Shown: positions 49,451 to 61,905 of the stretch, one piece after another
How positions within the stretch are numbered: position 1 is the first letter of the stretch
Layout of the letters: the number at the start of each line of letters is the position of its first letter
From: Pseudoscleropodium purum
Lineage: Eukaryota; Streptophyta; Bryopsida; Hypnales; Brachytheciaceae
Assembly: GCA_963969395.1 (NCBI GenBank)
Contig: OZ017796.1
Span: 46,676,243-46,740,242, forward strand
Length of the DNA: 64,000 bases
Direction of reading: 5' to 3'
Translations under genes and position numbers: made by a program
The notes under the pieces: generated by a model
The model's input: only the letters and a program-made list of their open reading frames with translations
Databases searched by the model: none
What the model was told of the DNA's origin: nothing

Positions 49451-52084
49451 ATTGAATTTGAAAATCAATTGCAAAAGTTAAAGCACTTTGAATTGAGCTT
49501 GAAACTATGTGAGGCCCCTTGGGGTGTTTAGCGCTTGCAATAAATTTTGATTTATAATGAGGTTTGAATTGTATAGAAATGTACACTAGATCATTTTTAA
49601 ATTCACTGACTCCATTCTAAGGCATGCTTAGGATGGTTCATAAACTCATTGGCTTCATTCCATGGCATGTTTTGATTGATTACGATTGCATCTATGAGCA
49701 TTAATATATAGGGACCTAGGTACTTCTGACTTTAAAAAATCATATCTTATTCATTTCAAGTCAAAAAATTAAAATTAAAATTTTCATAAGTGTATTCTTC
49801 ATTTCTCTTTCTTGCTAAAAAATGTTCAAAATCTTTGGAACGACCCCCTTTTGCACAGGAGGCTTTTTCCCCTTCAGTGAACCACTTTTGTCCATGTTAC
49901 CTTAGCTTTAGCTTTTTTTGTTTGCTCCTTGTGTTTTCGATCATTATCTTGCTTCCCCACGTGAGACTTAGTTTCACCATAAATTAAGGGATTTGGTCCA
50001 AAATATTGCCACATGTCATCTTGTAATTGGTTTACGATGGCATAGATCTCTTAAAATTTTGTATGGAAATTTTATATCATTGTTTATCTCCAATTTACTA
50101 ATATACTTTCTACAAATTGACTTTTTTGAATAGATATATAGATATAGATATAGAGAGAAGGAATAATCTTCTATCAATACATCTTCTATTATGACTTTAA
50201 GGTAATTCATAGTACTAAATAGGTTGTAACTTTCTATTCTCTAGTGGTTGTTAGTTACCCTTTTGATAAAAGCATTAGAACAATTCTTAAATCAGGAAGA
50301 GCAAAAAGAGACCCCTGAGCATTGTTAAATATTGTTGTATCTACTATTGAATTTGACCATTACATATTATATTTGGAGGGGGGGATTTTTTCCAAATTTA
50401 TTGGTTTTGTATAACGTTACATCTAGACTTGACAACTTGAAGTGATAGCAACAATCTTTTTATTTAAATATATGTATGGAGTTTTTAATTATATAAAAAT
50501 TAGGACTTGAAATTAGTTTCATTAGAAGTGCAAAAAAATTATTATTAATTCAACATACTTATGTGATTTGTTTAACCTTCTAAAGATGACAAGGCCCAAT
50601 CTAGACTTCATATTATTTTAGCAATTTTAAGAAAATTCTATGGAAATTTTACTTGATTAAATAAAGTTTCTCCTAAACCAACACAAACAATATTCATCAT
50701 CTAGAAAGCTACCAAATGTGGATCAATAGTGATGTTTCATGGTGAAAAAAATAAAAACAAAAACAAAAACCTATAGTCTTTATTATTCTGAAATTTGGCT
50801 AGCAAAGATTTCAATTTTAAAAATATTGTTTTTATTTATTTGCAGTAGGTGACATCACCACTCATTTAGACAAAGTTGTAGACAATGTTTGCTATGCATT
50901 TACTATTATAATATTTTAAGAGTTATCTACTTTTACAACATGTTAAGAGTTGATTGATGAGAAAGCTAACACATTTTTTATTTATAATGTTGTTCCACAA
51001 AGCCTTCTAATGAGAAATATTCAAAAATAAGGGACTGAAGTAGAGAAAAATATTACATATATGTTTTCTTTCGTATCAAAAGTGCTCCATTATTTGACAC
51101 TTCTTCCTTTGCTTCAGTAGGATCTTTTCTATCTACTCTATACTTTTAAAAATCAATTTGCATATGATATTTTTTCCTATGTTTTAGTATATGTAGCTCA
51201 TCTCTAAGAGTTACTAATTTTGAAAATCCTTGCTTAGCAATACCTCCCTTGGGATGGAAACTTAATAGAAAAATAAAAAATATTACTATTTCTAAATATA
51301 TTTTTGATGCTTTAAATAGACTTGAATGATTATGTACCTTTAAATTTCAAAGTTTTTTCAAGGCCAAAATGAGGTGCCTTGGGTATTTAGGAGATCAAGA
51401 GTTTGTTTGTTTACGATCCTATATCAAAGTTCACTAACATGTACACATATTAAACATAAGTTACACCACCACATTACCAAGTAGATTAGTAATTTGACAC
51501 TCTTTGAGAAAATTCAATGTGGCATGGAAGTTTTCATCTAGAGAGAATTTGCATTTGATCCGGCTATAAGCAAAATCAAAATTTTCGCCACACAAAATTG
51601 AAATATCTATAAATTCTAGAAATATATCCCATTTCCCACTAAAATCACAATGCTATGACAAGGTGAGGGCCATGCCCGTTGCAAAAAGTGGTATAAAGGT
51701 GCAGTGATATCCACTATAACGTTTGATATTTGTATTAGAAATACTAGAAAAATGCTTGAAAAGCACCTTCATTACTATTGACTATCCTAAAATTGACAAC
51801 TATGTGCCCCATGTCCTATCCCACATGACAATATAATACAATATACAGATGTAGGTTTTGGATATGGATCCATGTGCATGTGGTTATAGATACAAATACA
51901 TAATGTTTGCACCTACAAGTGTCTCTACAAGCAACTCCAACCAACAATGTGCAACACTTAACCCATTTAAATTTGATACCACTTTATTGGTATCGGATGA
52001 AGTTCATTGTGTAGGTCAAGAATTTTCATAAAATGCAACAATGAATAATGAACTAGGCTAGGTTGATGCACTAGTGTATTTTAA
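49451..52084. other. AT-rich intergenic, no gene seen
   Basis: No frame above 65 codons. A short AGATAT run at about 50133-50155 and a G7 run near 50378 are the only visible structures. Confidence 0.5.
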
Positions 52085-52290
52085 CCTTGTAGGTTGCAAT
52101 GGATGACAAAGAATCCTTCTATGTACAACAAAAGTGTATATGTTCATCCTTGGAATTCTGTGTGAAAAAAAAAGTCTTGCACAATATATGGTTTGACCTC
52201 CAATGAGTGCTCTTGTGGATTTTCTTAAATAAATGATTCATATGGTACCAAGAAAGATGATTCATTTTTACAATGACTAACCCAGTATCC
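52085..52290 (-). repeat. Dispersed repeat family 3, inverted copy
   Basis: Read on the minus strand it carries GGGTTAGTCATTGTAAAAATG, then AAGAGCACTCATTGGAGGTC, a GCAAGACTTTTT block, and ends GAAGGATTCTTTGTCATCCA, in the same order as the copy at 23640-23830. Confidence 0.6.
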
Positions 52291-52991
52291 CCATATGGGA
52301 AGAGTTGAAAATACTTCTTTTTGAAATTCAAGCAACTTGATCATGCAATTGGTAAAGTTTTTTATTCTAAATCTATAGGAGGATGTACTTTAATAAATTA
52401 GCTAAAGAGTCCTACAGTTGAATTGTTAATGAGTAAACATAGATGAAGATTTTAGCCTTGCTTTCAAAGTTTGAGTATTTTGAAGTAGTTTGGGGCCTCA
52501 AAACGCCAAAAACATTTGGGGGTTAATTGGTAAAACTTGCTCACCAAATTCAAACCCAAATCCAAATTGCAGATGATCATGATTCAATATATTTGAAACA
52601 TGATGATGTAGTTCCGTTTTCAAGAGGTTCCGAACTCCAAATCAAATTTTGCTCACACTAAATTCACACTCAAACTCAACTACTGTACCGTGGTCTTGTG
52701 TCTCCACTTCACATCGTACTGTACATGATTGTCACACACAGTAAGCTTAATGTGCACCTTGAAGATAACTATTGTAAGTGTCTGCAACTTTGAGATGTGT
52801 TTCAAAAGGTGGCATCCTTTTGGACGTCAACATCCTTGACGCAAAGGTGTGAAAAACGTGAACGAAGATGAAACTAAATGGATGTTTTGCACCCATCTGC
52901 CTCAGTAGAAGCCGTCACACCCTTGTGTCCGTGCTCCACAGGCAATTGGTTGCTTCCAATTGAGAACTCAATGAAAGTGCCATTGCGACTT

Positions 52992-53042
52992 CCGTGGCAT
53001 CCATGGCATCCGTGGCATCCGTGGCATCCGTGGCATCTGTGG
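52992..53042. repeat. 9-bp tandem repeat, about 5-6 units
   Basis: CCGTGGCAT repeated with one or two substitutions. On the minus strand it encodes a short Ala-Thr-Asp repeat inside a 91-codon frame (52915-53190), which has no other recognisable feature and is not called a gene. Confidence 0.85.
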
Positions 53043-53290
53043 CCCGGGTAAGCTTGGGATCAATCCATGTCAATCTGCTTCGAGAGTAGATGCAATACCA
53101 TCTCCGTGTTCCTCTTTCAAGCGTTACACTTGTACATAACTTATCCTGTAGTGGAAAAGCAAGCCGAAAAGGACTTGTGAAGAGATTCATAAGTGGTTTA
53201 AATCATCATGTGAGTCTTTTCATGGGTGTTTTTTTTGGTGCACATATAGCAATCAAATCCATGATTCTTTTAATTAAAAGAGTTGATTGA

Positions 53291-56200
53291 TGAGACTAAG
53301 TACAAGTTCCACCTAAAATATAAAAGTTAATGACATTTGTGTTGCAAAGCAAATAGCAAGATTTTGTTGTCAGCTTTGAAGAATAATTTCAAATACTTAT
53401 GGGAAACATTAAGTAGTATGGAGGTAAGGTAGTCTGCTCTTAAAGCAACCATTTAAGAGTTAATTGCCTTTGGAGGGGAGCTAAACTTCTTGAAACAATT
53501 TTCAGAAAATTTCTAGAGGAAGAAAAATGGAAATGGCATCTAATACAAGTTGTTTCATATTTTTTGAACCTTTGTGGAATTAGTTACAAATTTTTGAAGT
53601 TGAAATGCAAGGGTCACTTTTAGTGACCCCCTTTTGAAATGGACGCTACTAATACATTGGAAAAAGCAAAATGTACCTTTGTGTCATGATTGCTTTTAGA
53701 GCATGGGCACATTTAGAGTAGATTAGTATATTGCTTGGAAGAAGACATTTATTTAGTCACCTCAGTAGTAAGAAGCTTCTCACTCAGATTTCTTCATTTA
53801 CTACAATAGTTTTGACAAAGAATGCAGTCACTGATACAAGGCTATGTACACCTAATTCAAGGTGAAGGTTCTAAAGGAGAAAAATCATGTGTAGATAACG
53901 TGATTTCATTTTGCAATTTGCCCTAAGCTTCATCTTAAAGTGGTTTGTATTATTCCTATTATTTGTTGTTGACAAAAATTTCAACATGTGCCAAAAATGA
54001 AATGAAACAAATTGAAATTTGCAAAATACAACAAAATACTTTATGGAATATTCAATAAGTAGCTTGATTTTTTCAAAAATATCAACTAATCATTTCATTA
54101 TTATTGTAATGAATCTATTATTCTACTATGATAGCCAAGTAGACATTGAAGCCACTTGACTTGACATTACAATTTTTAAAATACAATCTCAATTGAACAA
54201 ACAACTACTCTAAAAGAGACCTTATTCCTTGAATATTGACTCATTTTTTGAATGTGGTCTTATATAGACTTCTTCACAAGTAAGCTTAACCCTCAAATGT
54301 GACTATGGACACAAAAAAAAGTCCTTTGGATGATTTCACGCCAAACTTTAGAATGGAAGGAAAAAATTATTTCATCCAAATATTTTTGGAAAGTTGTTGA
54401 GTAAATTTTTAGTGATTATATTGCAAATTCGCTCATCAATGTATTATTGACTTTTCAATTCAAAAGAAGAAGATGTTTAATTTACAAATCACCATTAAAC
54501 AATAATGTATTTTAGCCATTTTTTGCTATTTATTCTTGATGTAAATTTGAATCTAAGTTTAACTAATGAAATGAAGCTTATCAAGTACAGTTTCTATTTC
54601 AACTAGAAATTCAAAATTTTTAATGTTTCAAAGCAATATAAACCTTGAGTGCTTTGCTGATTCTCTAATTTTAGAATGATACAATTACTTTGTTTTATAC
54701 CATGATATTATAAATTGCAATATACATCTATGGTGAAAATTTTAGATTTTTCTAGTATATTTCGTACTTGATATGAATTTTCTTCATTTTAATCTCAAAA
54801 AATTCACAATAATTCTAATTTTTTTCCCCCAAAATTTGGACTTCTTATGACTTGTAGATGACTTCAATCATCTCTAAAAAATAAATATAAATTATTTCAT
54901 TCCTATGAAGTTGCAAATTGGAAGCAAACAAAGTTAGTGATGGATGATGAGGTTCGAAATTAGTGGTCATGTGGCCATCCTTCTAGAGGTTGACCCAAAG
55001 GGAGTGTACTTTCAAAATAGGCCCAAACTACCAAGAACTTGAGCGATTTGTTTGCTCATTTTTTTTTAGTTCAAATAGAATGTAACCACATGATCTTGTA
55101 GTTCACATTGAGAGTAAGCACCTCAAAAAAATTCAAATTATTTAATTGATTAACTTAGTAGATATTTAAGTTTGAAGTTTTATTTGGATCAATGGAAAAA
55201 TATGGTTCCGCTTAGAGAAATACAATAGAGTTGAAAATGTTGATCTAAAATTTCACAACATATTTGGGTCATTCTCGAATTCTTGGTGGAGCTTGCAATG
55301 CACTGTAGGCACTAATATGAGAATAGTGTTTGTTTATAAGAAAAACAATAATGGGCACACTTGTCTTTTCCTTGGGCTCCTTCAAACTATCCTTTTTGAG
55401 CTAGGCAACAATTAAATTGGTTGGTTGACTTTTCAATCCATGCCCAACTAAACTAAAAAAACATGAGCTGTAAACTACTCTACTCTGCTCAACTTCAAAA
55501 AATTCCAGAAGATGGAGTTTAATTCGGAATTTGATGAAACTACCACCATTGGATTTATAGCACAGTCTACTTTTTCTCCTATAAAAATATTTTCTTTTCA
55601 ATTAAAAATTTGAAAACGGACAGCTCAAAAAAGAGGGTTAGCGATCAGAATATGGTCACCTGGAATAGTAGAGATTAACTAAGTTACTGTCAATGCCAAG
55701 CCTCCTCTCCTTTGTCTAAGCCAAAAAATATTCAATTGGTTTTGTCAAACTTCTTCTTTATAAGCAACGTTCATAGAACTAGCTAAATTTTGTTCAATTG
55801 CTACTAAAAAATTTTAGTAGCTAAAAGTGCAAAGGAAAAAATCCTCGAAAAAATTAGATTTGGGCCAAGACTGTAACAACCAATAGAATTTTATAGCTGA
55901 TTTGTTACTTCTTCTACATTGGAATTAGCATCTATTTAGTCAATTTTGGATTACATTACTCCCAATCATCTTTTACAACTTGCAAAATCCTTTCTTTCTC
56001 AATTTTTTTTAATGCCGCTCACTCTTAAAGTAGCTAAAGTTGATGTTTGTTTGTCTTGAAGGTAGCATATTGCACTAAATTTCATAAACTAGTTCTTGGA
56101 TCACTACTTCTGAGACATCCAACCTTTTGCCATGTCAATACCACCTTTGTCTTTTCTTATAAATTAAAATACAATTGTAGTATTACCACTACATCTGGAA

Positions 56201-56329
56201 CAATAATCTCAAAATAAGTAATAAAAGATTTCAAATGATAGCTCTTTTTTTCACAATTTTGCACATATCTAGCACTTCAAAAGACAACAAACCTTTTGAG
56301 GGATAAATTAACCTTTAAAAGATGAAGGG
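53291..56329. other. AT-rich intergenic, no gene seen
   Basis: Short frames only. No terminal inverted repeats or tandem arrays are evident. Confidence 0.45.
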
Positions 56330-56800
56330 GTGACCTTGGAAATCATTCCTTTTCATTACCACGTGAATCACTAGCTTAAAATATTGTAAAAGTACTCATT
56401 GGAAGTCAAGCTAATGTAGAAGACCTTCCCATTTTTTACAAAATTTGGAAGATGAATAGTTTGCAATTTTGTCCTACACAATAAGATTCTCTATCATTCA
56501 TCAACCACAAAATGGCCATGTCATTTATAGGTTAAGTGAGTGAGGGATCACTACTCACTCAATGAGTGATTGAATCAATAATACTTTTTTAGCATACTCC
56601 CATACCTATGGGTTTTTTGAACATGTTAGATTGCAATCGATATGAAATTAACTTAGGAACATTGGGCTAGTCTCTATAGAAAACATCCATCTTTTTCAAT
56701 ACCTTGAGAATTATTTGCTTGAAAAATCCAAGAGCACTAATTGGAGGTCAAACTATTGTACAAGACCTCCTCTTTTCACACAAAATTTCAAGATTGACTA
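56330..56800 (+). repeat. Dispersed repeat family 3, two tandem copies
   Basis: Copies at about 56330-56530 and 56650-56800. Both have GGAAATCAT/GAAAACATC, a GTACTCATTGGAAGTCAAGC or GCACTAATTGGAGGTCAAAC block, AGACCT(T/C)CC and ACAAAATTT blocks. They lie just upstream of the third TTAA element. Confidence 0.55.
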
Positions 56801-57001
56801 TAGTAGAAACACCCAAAATTGTCAATGTAAGCAATTGAGCATAGATGGAGGCACCTTTTCTTAAAAATAATATTTTGTAATATTAAGAAGTGAAAATCAT
56901 GAATATTAAAAAGAAAAATTGGATGTGGTATGCAATTTATATGAATTTTCAAAGTATTGGCTCCTTAGACCATTGAAATTTTCACATAGGTGAACCTTTA
57001 A

Positions 57002-57902
57002 CTCCTAAAGGGCCAAGCTGCATTTTGAAGCAAATGCTTGTAACTAGAGATTTCCATGTTTTTGGCCCAAATCTTAATAGAAGATGTGAACCTAGAATAT
57101 CTTTCATGTGTATTATATTTCATGACATTAGAAATATGAATCAAAAGTTATGGCCTAATATGTAGTTCATTTCTCAACTCGGGCAGTCTTGGATAGCTTT
57201 GAAAAAATCACATTTTTCAAAAATAAAAATTTGAAATTAATTTTCTAGATTTATATATACATAGAAGCTTTGAAACATTCCATTTTGATCAATGGGTCAA
57301 AAATTATGAGGTGTTTTAGTTTGCAAGTAGTTATGGATTTTGTACTCCAAAATAAACTTTGAAGTCTTTTCTTGAACTCAATTTTCAATATTTTGGAAAA
57401 GAAATAAAAACATTAGGTGAAGATTGCTTATTAAAACATTATAACGATTGGAATTGGCATTTTTCAATTCCATAACCAAATTCTTAACAATTTAGTATTT
57501 TCAATCATTCTCTATAGTTTTTTACTTACTATTTTTTTCTATATATTGTACAATTTTAAATGATCAAAAAATTTCAAGCATGTAGTCAACATGCTTTGAA
57601 GAATAAATCCAAAGAAGCACCAATATTTTGAACATTTTTGCATACAAATGTGACTTTGTAAAATGCAGCTACCCTATTTTCGAAGGGACAAAAAAATGAT
57701 TTATGTCACTTTAAATGCTAATATCTTGCAATTTACACAGTAGAAATTTCTGAAATTTTCCTACATCTTTTCAAACCAATGCACTATAAGATCTTTTATT
57801 ACATGTTTCCCAAAATGTTTATTTTCTAAAATTTGAAACTTGTACAAGAAATGGTGGTTTGGGAGCATCTTTGGCAAAAACATGGTTAAGGAACTGTAAA
57901 GG
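57002..57902 (-). mobile_element. piggyBac-like non-autonomous element, copy C (901 bp), inverted
   Basis: TTAA at 56998-57001 and 57903-57906. On the minus strand it starts CCTTTACAGTTCC and is collinear with copies A and B (TTGCAAGATATTAGCATTTA-like, TCATTTAAAATTGTACAA-like, and ATCAAAATGGAATG blocks). The opposite end reads CTCCTAAAGGGCCAAGC. Three copies of near-equal length each bounded by TTAA argue against chance. Confidence 0.72.
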
Positions 57903-58226
57903 TTAATCAAAATCTACAAAAATCAATAGCCAATGAATGAGAGTTAAGTATGTATCCTTCAAATGCATTAAAAAAAATCCAAGTTAAGCATTTGAAAGAC
58001 ACATTAATAGTGTCATGCTACAAATGCAAACATTATGTAAAAATATATTTTTTTTAATTATTTAAATGGGTTTCAATAATATAATATAGTGAGAAAAATG
58101 AAATCATTTGAAGTGGATTTATAATGATACCTTTTCTTTGCTGTTATAAGCAATTATAAAGAGAGAGATTAGTTTGATAGCTTCATCATCTTAATATTTT
58201 TGTTTTTATTTTTCATTTAGATTACT

Positions 58227-58616
58227 ATGTCTAACTGAAAGGAGGATTAGTCTCAAAATGAAGAATCTCAACTAGAACAGGAGTTTGAATTTTCTTTATC
58301 GCAATTGCCAAATCAACCTCAACAGACACTAAGTCTTTCATTACCACATGGGCAATTACAAGATGAAGCTAGACCATCTCGACTATCAAAACAACCTTGC
58401 ATGGAGAAACAATGACACGAAAATCTTCAATGTGATGCTAAAGCATTGATGATCTTATTACAGGTTGGATGCACTGAGTTCGGCACCAATGAAGTTACAT
58501 TCGAAGGGTGTTTTGAAGGTTTAAATGACGATCAATATTACTATATGGTTAGACTTATCAAGGAGAGTCATGGTCATCAACAATGGTTAGAGAGGCCAGT
58601 CAATTCTTTTAATTAA
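58227..58616 (+). pseudogene. Decayed ORF, Gln/Glu-rich, unidentified
   Basis: A 130-codon frame from ATG to TAA interrupted by TGA 58236, TAG 58248 and TGA 58413. The product has a polar Gln/Glu/Ser-rich first half, then a block with ALMILLQVG, FEGCFEGLNDDQYYYMV and HGHQQWLERP. Sequence composition is coding-like and unlike the flanks. It may be an accessory ORF of an eroded transposon or a broken host gene; no family recognised. Confidence 0.4.
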
Positions 58617-60338
58617 GGTAGATCTTGTCGATTATATCGCTATCACCATCAACCACATTTTCAAATTCTTGAAAATAAAATGATGTTTTGATTGGAACTC
58701 TAGTTTTTTTACCTTCACTAGTCATATGTTAGTTTTTAATTCTTCATTTCATACTTGAATTGTTTTTCTAAAATAATTTTGTGTTTGTGAAGTAATACAA
58801 AGGCAATATTCAAATAGTTTGCTTTTTATTAACTTTGGGATGATTTATCTTCTACCAAGAAGTATGAAATTAATTTTATAGTCAATATTCATGACCAATA
58901 AGAGTTAAAGGGGTCAAATAATTAAAGTGTAGGTTGAAATCTATTTAACTTGTGTAGTTTAGGTAGAAGATAAGTTGGAAGAAAAAAATGGGGCACTATT
59001 CATTGTCTCTCTCATTGTTGTGAGTAAGGCCTGAAAGTTTGAATGGACATTGTGTATTATATGTTAAAAATTTGAAAATGGAATTTGGAGTAGTTGTATA
59101 TCTTAATGTGAAGTTTTCAAATTGATCTAATTTACTTGATTTGGAGTTGTAAAGCAAAAGTTGTACTAGTTTGAATAAAGAGAAGTCTGATGTCTTCTAT
59201 ATAAAAGAGCAAAGACTTTGACTAGCTATAACAAACAGACAAGTCTTTTAATTGTAATCAAATTTTTTTTAAATGTAGGAAATTGTGTTGGCTTTTCCTG
59301 AAAACATCATTTATTGTATTTGGAGTTTTTATGAATGAGCTATGAGTGACAAAGCAAAGAAGGATCTATTGCTCTACTTTTTTCAAGGTCAAAACTTTGG
59401 ATGGCCATAGAAATTGAATAAAGTTTTAGAATGAGTTGAAAAAAGTAAAAAATTGTATTAAATTTCCAAAAAGTCATCATTTATTTTATTTTGACTTTAA
59501 ACAAAATAACAACACCAATTCAAAATTTGACTATGAAATAGGCATTGATGTTTTGGCTTTGGAGTTGATGTTTGAATTTTGGAATTGTTTTTTGAGCTTT
59601 GGAATTGGAAGAAAAAAATTGAAGAAACTTGAAGATTGAAGATTCATGTATTGTGGCTTGTAGCTTGTTATTCCTAGTTTGATTTGGAGGCTTGTTGTCT
59701 TTCAATTGTTATTCCTAGCCAATTTTGGAGGCTTGTTGTTTTCATTTTTGATTTGTTAACATTGTTGTAAGTTATGTGGGTATCTAATAATATCTTTGTT
59801 TTGTGTTTGTAATGACAAAGTAGGATTGATCACCTACATAGTCAAACTTTTATATCGTTCTCATTGATGAGGCATGATTGTTGGTCATTATGGATTTGAA
59901 GTTTAGGAATCAATTTTCGGATGATTAGCTCATAGTTTGGTTGTCTTGTTTTACTCATGCGAAGCTATGGAGTTTTATCACATACTTTTATACTCATTTG
60001 GAATCAATATAGAATAGGTCAGTGGGTAGCAATTTGATGGCGGTTTAGAAGATTCAACTTTCAAGATTTAAAGTTTGATACAACTACAACTTTCAATTTT
60101 GAGCCATATTAATTTAGTTAGTGAATTTATTGTGATGAACTCATTTATATTCATCTTCCTTAATACTATGGTGGTTGTTAGTAGGATGAATCTGTGAGTG
60201 ACGAGTTCACTTGTTTTTTTATCATCTTACGACTTCCTTCATTTCCAAGTCATTTTTTGGTCGCAATTAGAATTTATGTGATTTCCCAAGGCAAACGTTC
60301 TCTACACAATAACAGAAGGTTAGGGATAGTTTTGTGAC
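58617..60338. other. AT-rich intergenic, no gene seen
   Basis: Only short frames. A short near-repeat (TTATTCCTAG with GGAGGCTTGTTG) occurs at about 59668 and 59708. Confidence 0.45.
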
Positions 60339-60563
60339 AATTTAGAATAAAAGAATGGAAATGGGGATGTTTTTGGGTGTTTCTACCTTATATTTGCACT
60401 TCTCTTATGTAAAAAGATTCTGTGTCATTTATTAGATACTTAGTGTATCTAATTTAGAGTACAAGAATGGGAATTGGCATGCTTTTGGGTGTTTCTATCT
60501 TACATTTGCGCTTCTCTTATGTAAAAGGATTCTTTGTCATCTATTGGATACTTAGTGTCTCCA
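60339..60563 (+). repeat. Tandem duplication, two units of 112 bp
   Basis: Units begin AATTTAGA(A/G)TA at 60339 and 60451 and share TTTTGGGTGTTTCTA(C/T)CTTA, GCACTTCTCTTATGTAAAA-like and GATACTTAGTGT blocks. The part GATTCTTTGTCAT resembles the right end of dispersed repeat family 3. Confidence 0.8.
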
Positions 60564-61359
60564 ATATTTTTACAGGATTCACAATTGTATCAATATTTTG
60601 TATAGCAATTCCATATAATATACGTCATATCCATGCATATTATGTATATTGTACCTATATTATTTTTTTATTTTTTTATTTTTTTATACAAATGAAATGG
60701 AATTTCATTGCAAGAGTGGAAATTATGTATTAAAGTCTTTGGTTTGGGAGGGAACTCATATGTTTTATTTATTTATTTTATAAAAAAATTTATGGTGTTG
60801 TAAACATTTGATAACATTTGATGTGTGTATGTCCCTTGGAGTGGATAGCAACTACAATTAATTTATGCAACTTTGTATAATTAAAGCAAATAAATACCTC
60901 CCCCACTTAGGAATCCTACACAATATGGGCCAAGCTTTGAATTTTTTGGGAATATATTGCAAATGTTTCTCAATTTTGGATGTATGGAAATGTAAGGAAG
61001 CACCCCAAAAGAATTTCAAAGCTAGATGATATCACTACATTTGGAGTATTTCGTTCAATCTTTGATGAACAAACATAAGGTTAGATGAACATATGAAAAT
61101 TCATCTTTGATTTGCATATTTTGGATGTAAATATTTTCAATGCTAAGTAAAAATTGCAATTAAAGTTACACTATTTAGAAAATTGAAAATAAAATCTTCT
61201 TTTCTCACATCACTACATTGATTTTATCCTACTAGTATCACTTGCAAATTTAGCATTACAAAAGAGTAATTTGATGGATTATAGTACACTACATTAATGT
61301 TTCAACTTGCACTAATATATTGACTTTTGGTAAATTAGTGTTTTCTCGCTAATAAGATA

Positions 61360-61905
61360 ATCAAAGTATCAAACAAGGGCATCCTCAATAGACTTTGGAA
61401 TATCCCAATAAATATAACTCTAACTTTTGATTGCTTTATAATTTAAACTTGGAAATTCTACCATCAAAAGTGCATTAAAAAGTACTTTGAATACGTACAT
61501 AAAGAATTCACATTTAGATTTTGGACAAAGAAAATAAACACTTCAAAAGCTAGCTAAAAGATTAAAAAATTATGGTCACCTTGTCAAATCACAGTTATTA
61601 ACGCACATTTCACTCCAAATTAGGTGCAAAATGAAGTGAAATGTGCATTGGTGATCTTGATTAGCCAAGGCCACCATAGTTTTTTGTTTTTTACTTAGCT
61701 TTTGAAAAAGATTATTTTCTTTGTCCAATATCTAAAGTTGAGTTTATTTGTATCCATTCAAAGTACTTTTAGATGTGTTTCAATCCAATGATAGAATTTT
61801 TCAAGTTCTAATTTCAAAGCAATTAAAAATTAGAATTATATTTAGCATAGCAAATTCCAGAGTCAATTGAGGACGTCCTAACTAATGTTCATTTGGATTG
61901 ATAAG
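61360..61905. mobile_element. Large foldback element, arms about 255 bp
   Basis: An imperfect palindrome centred near 61625. Paired blocks include GGGCATCCTCAATAGACTTT with its counterpart near 61880, TCTAACTTTTGATTGCTTT, AAAGTACTTTGAAT, TTTTGGACAAAGAAAAT and GCACATTTCACT flanking the loop. No coding capacity; target duplication not found, so superfamily undecided. Confidence 0.7.

Noticed and set aside
52915..53190. 91-codon minus-strand frame with Ala-Thr-Asp repeat
   Set aside because: The repeat comes from a 9-bp microsatellite and the rest shows no domain or splice context.
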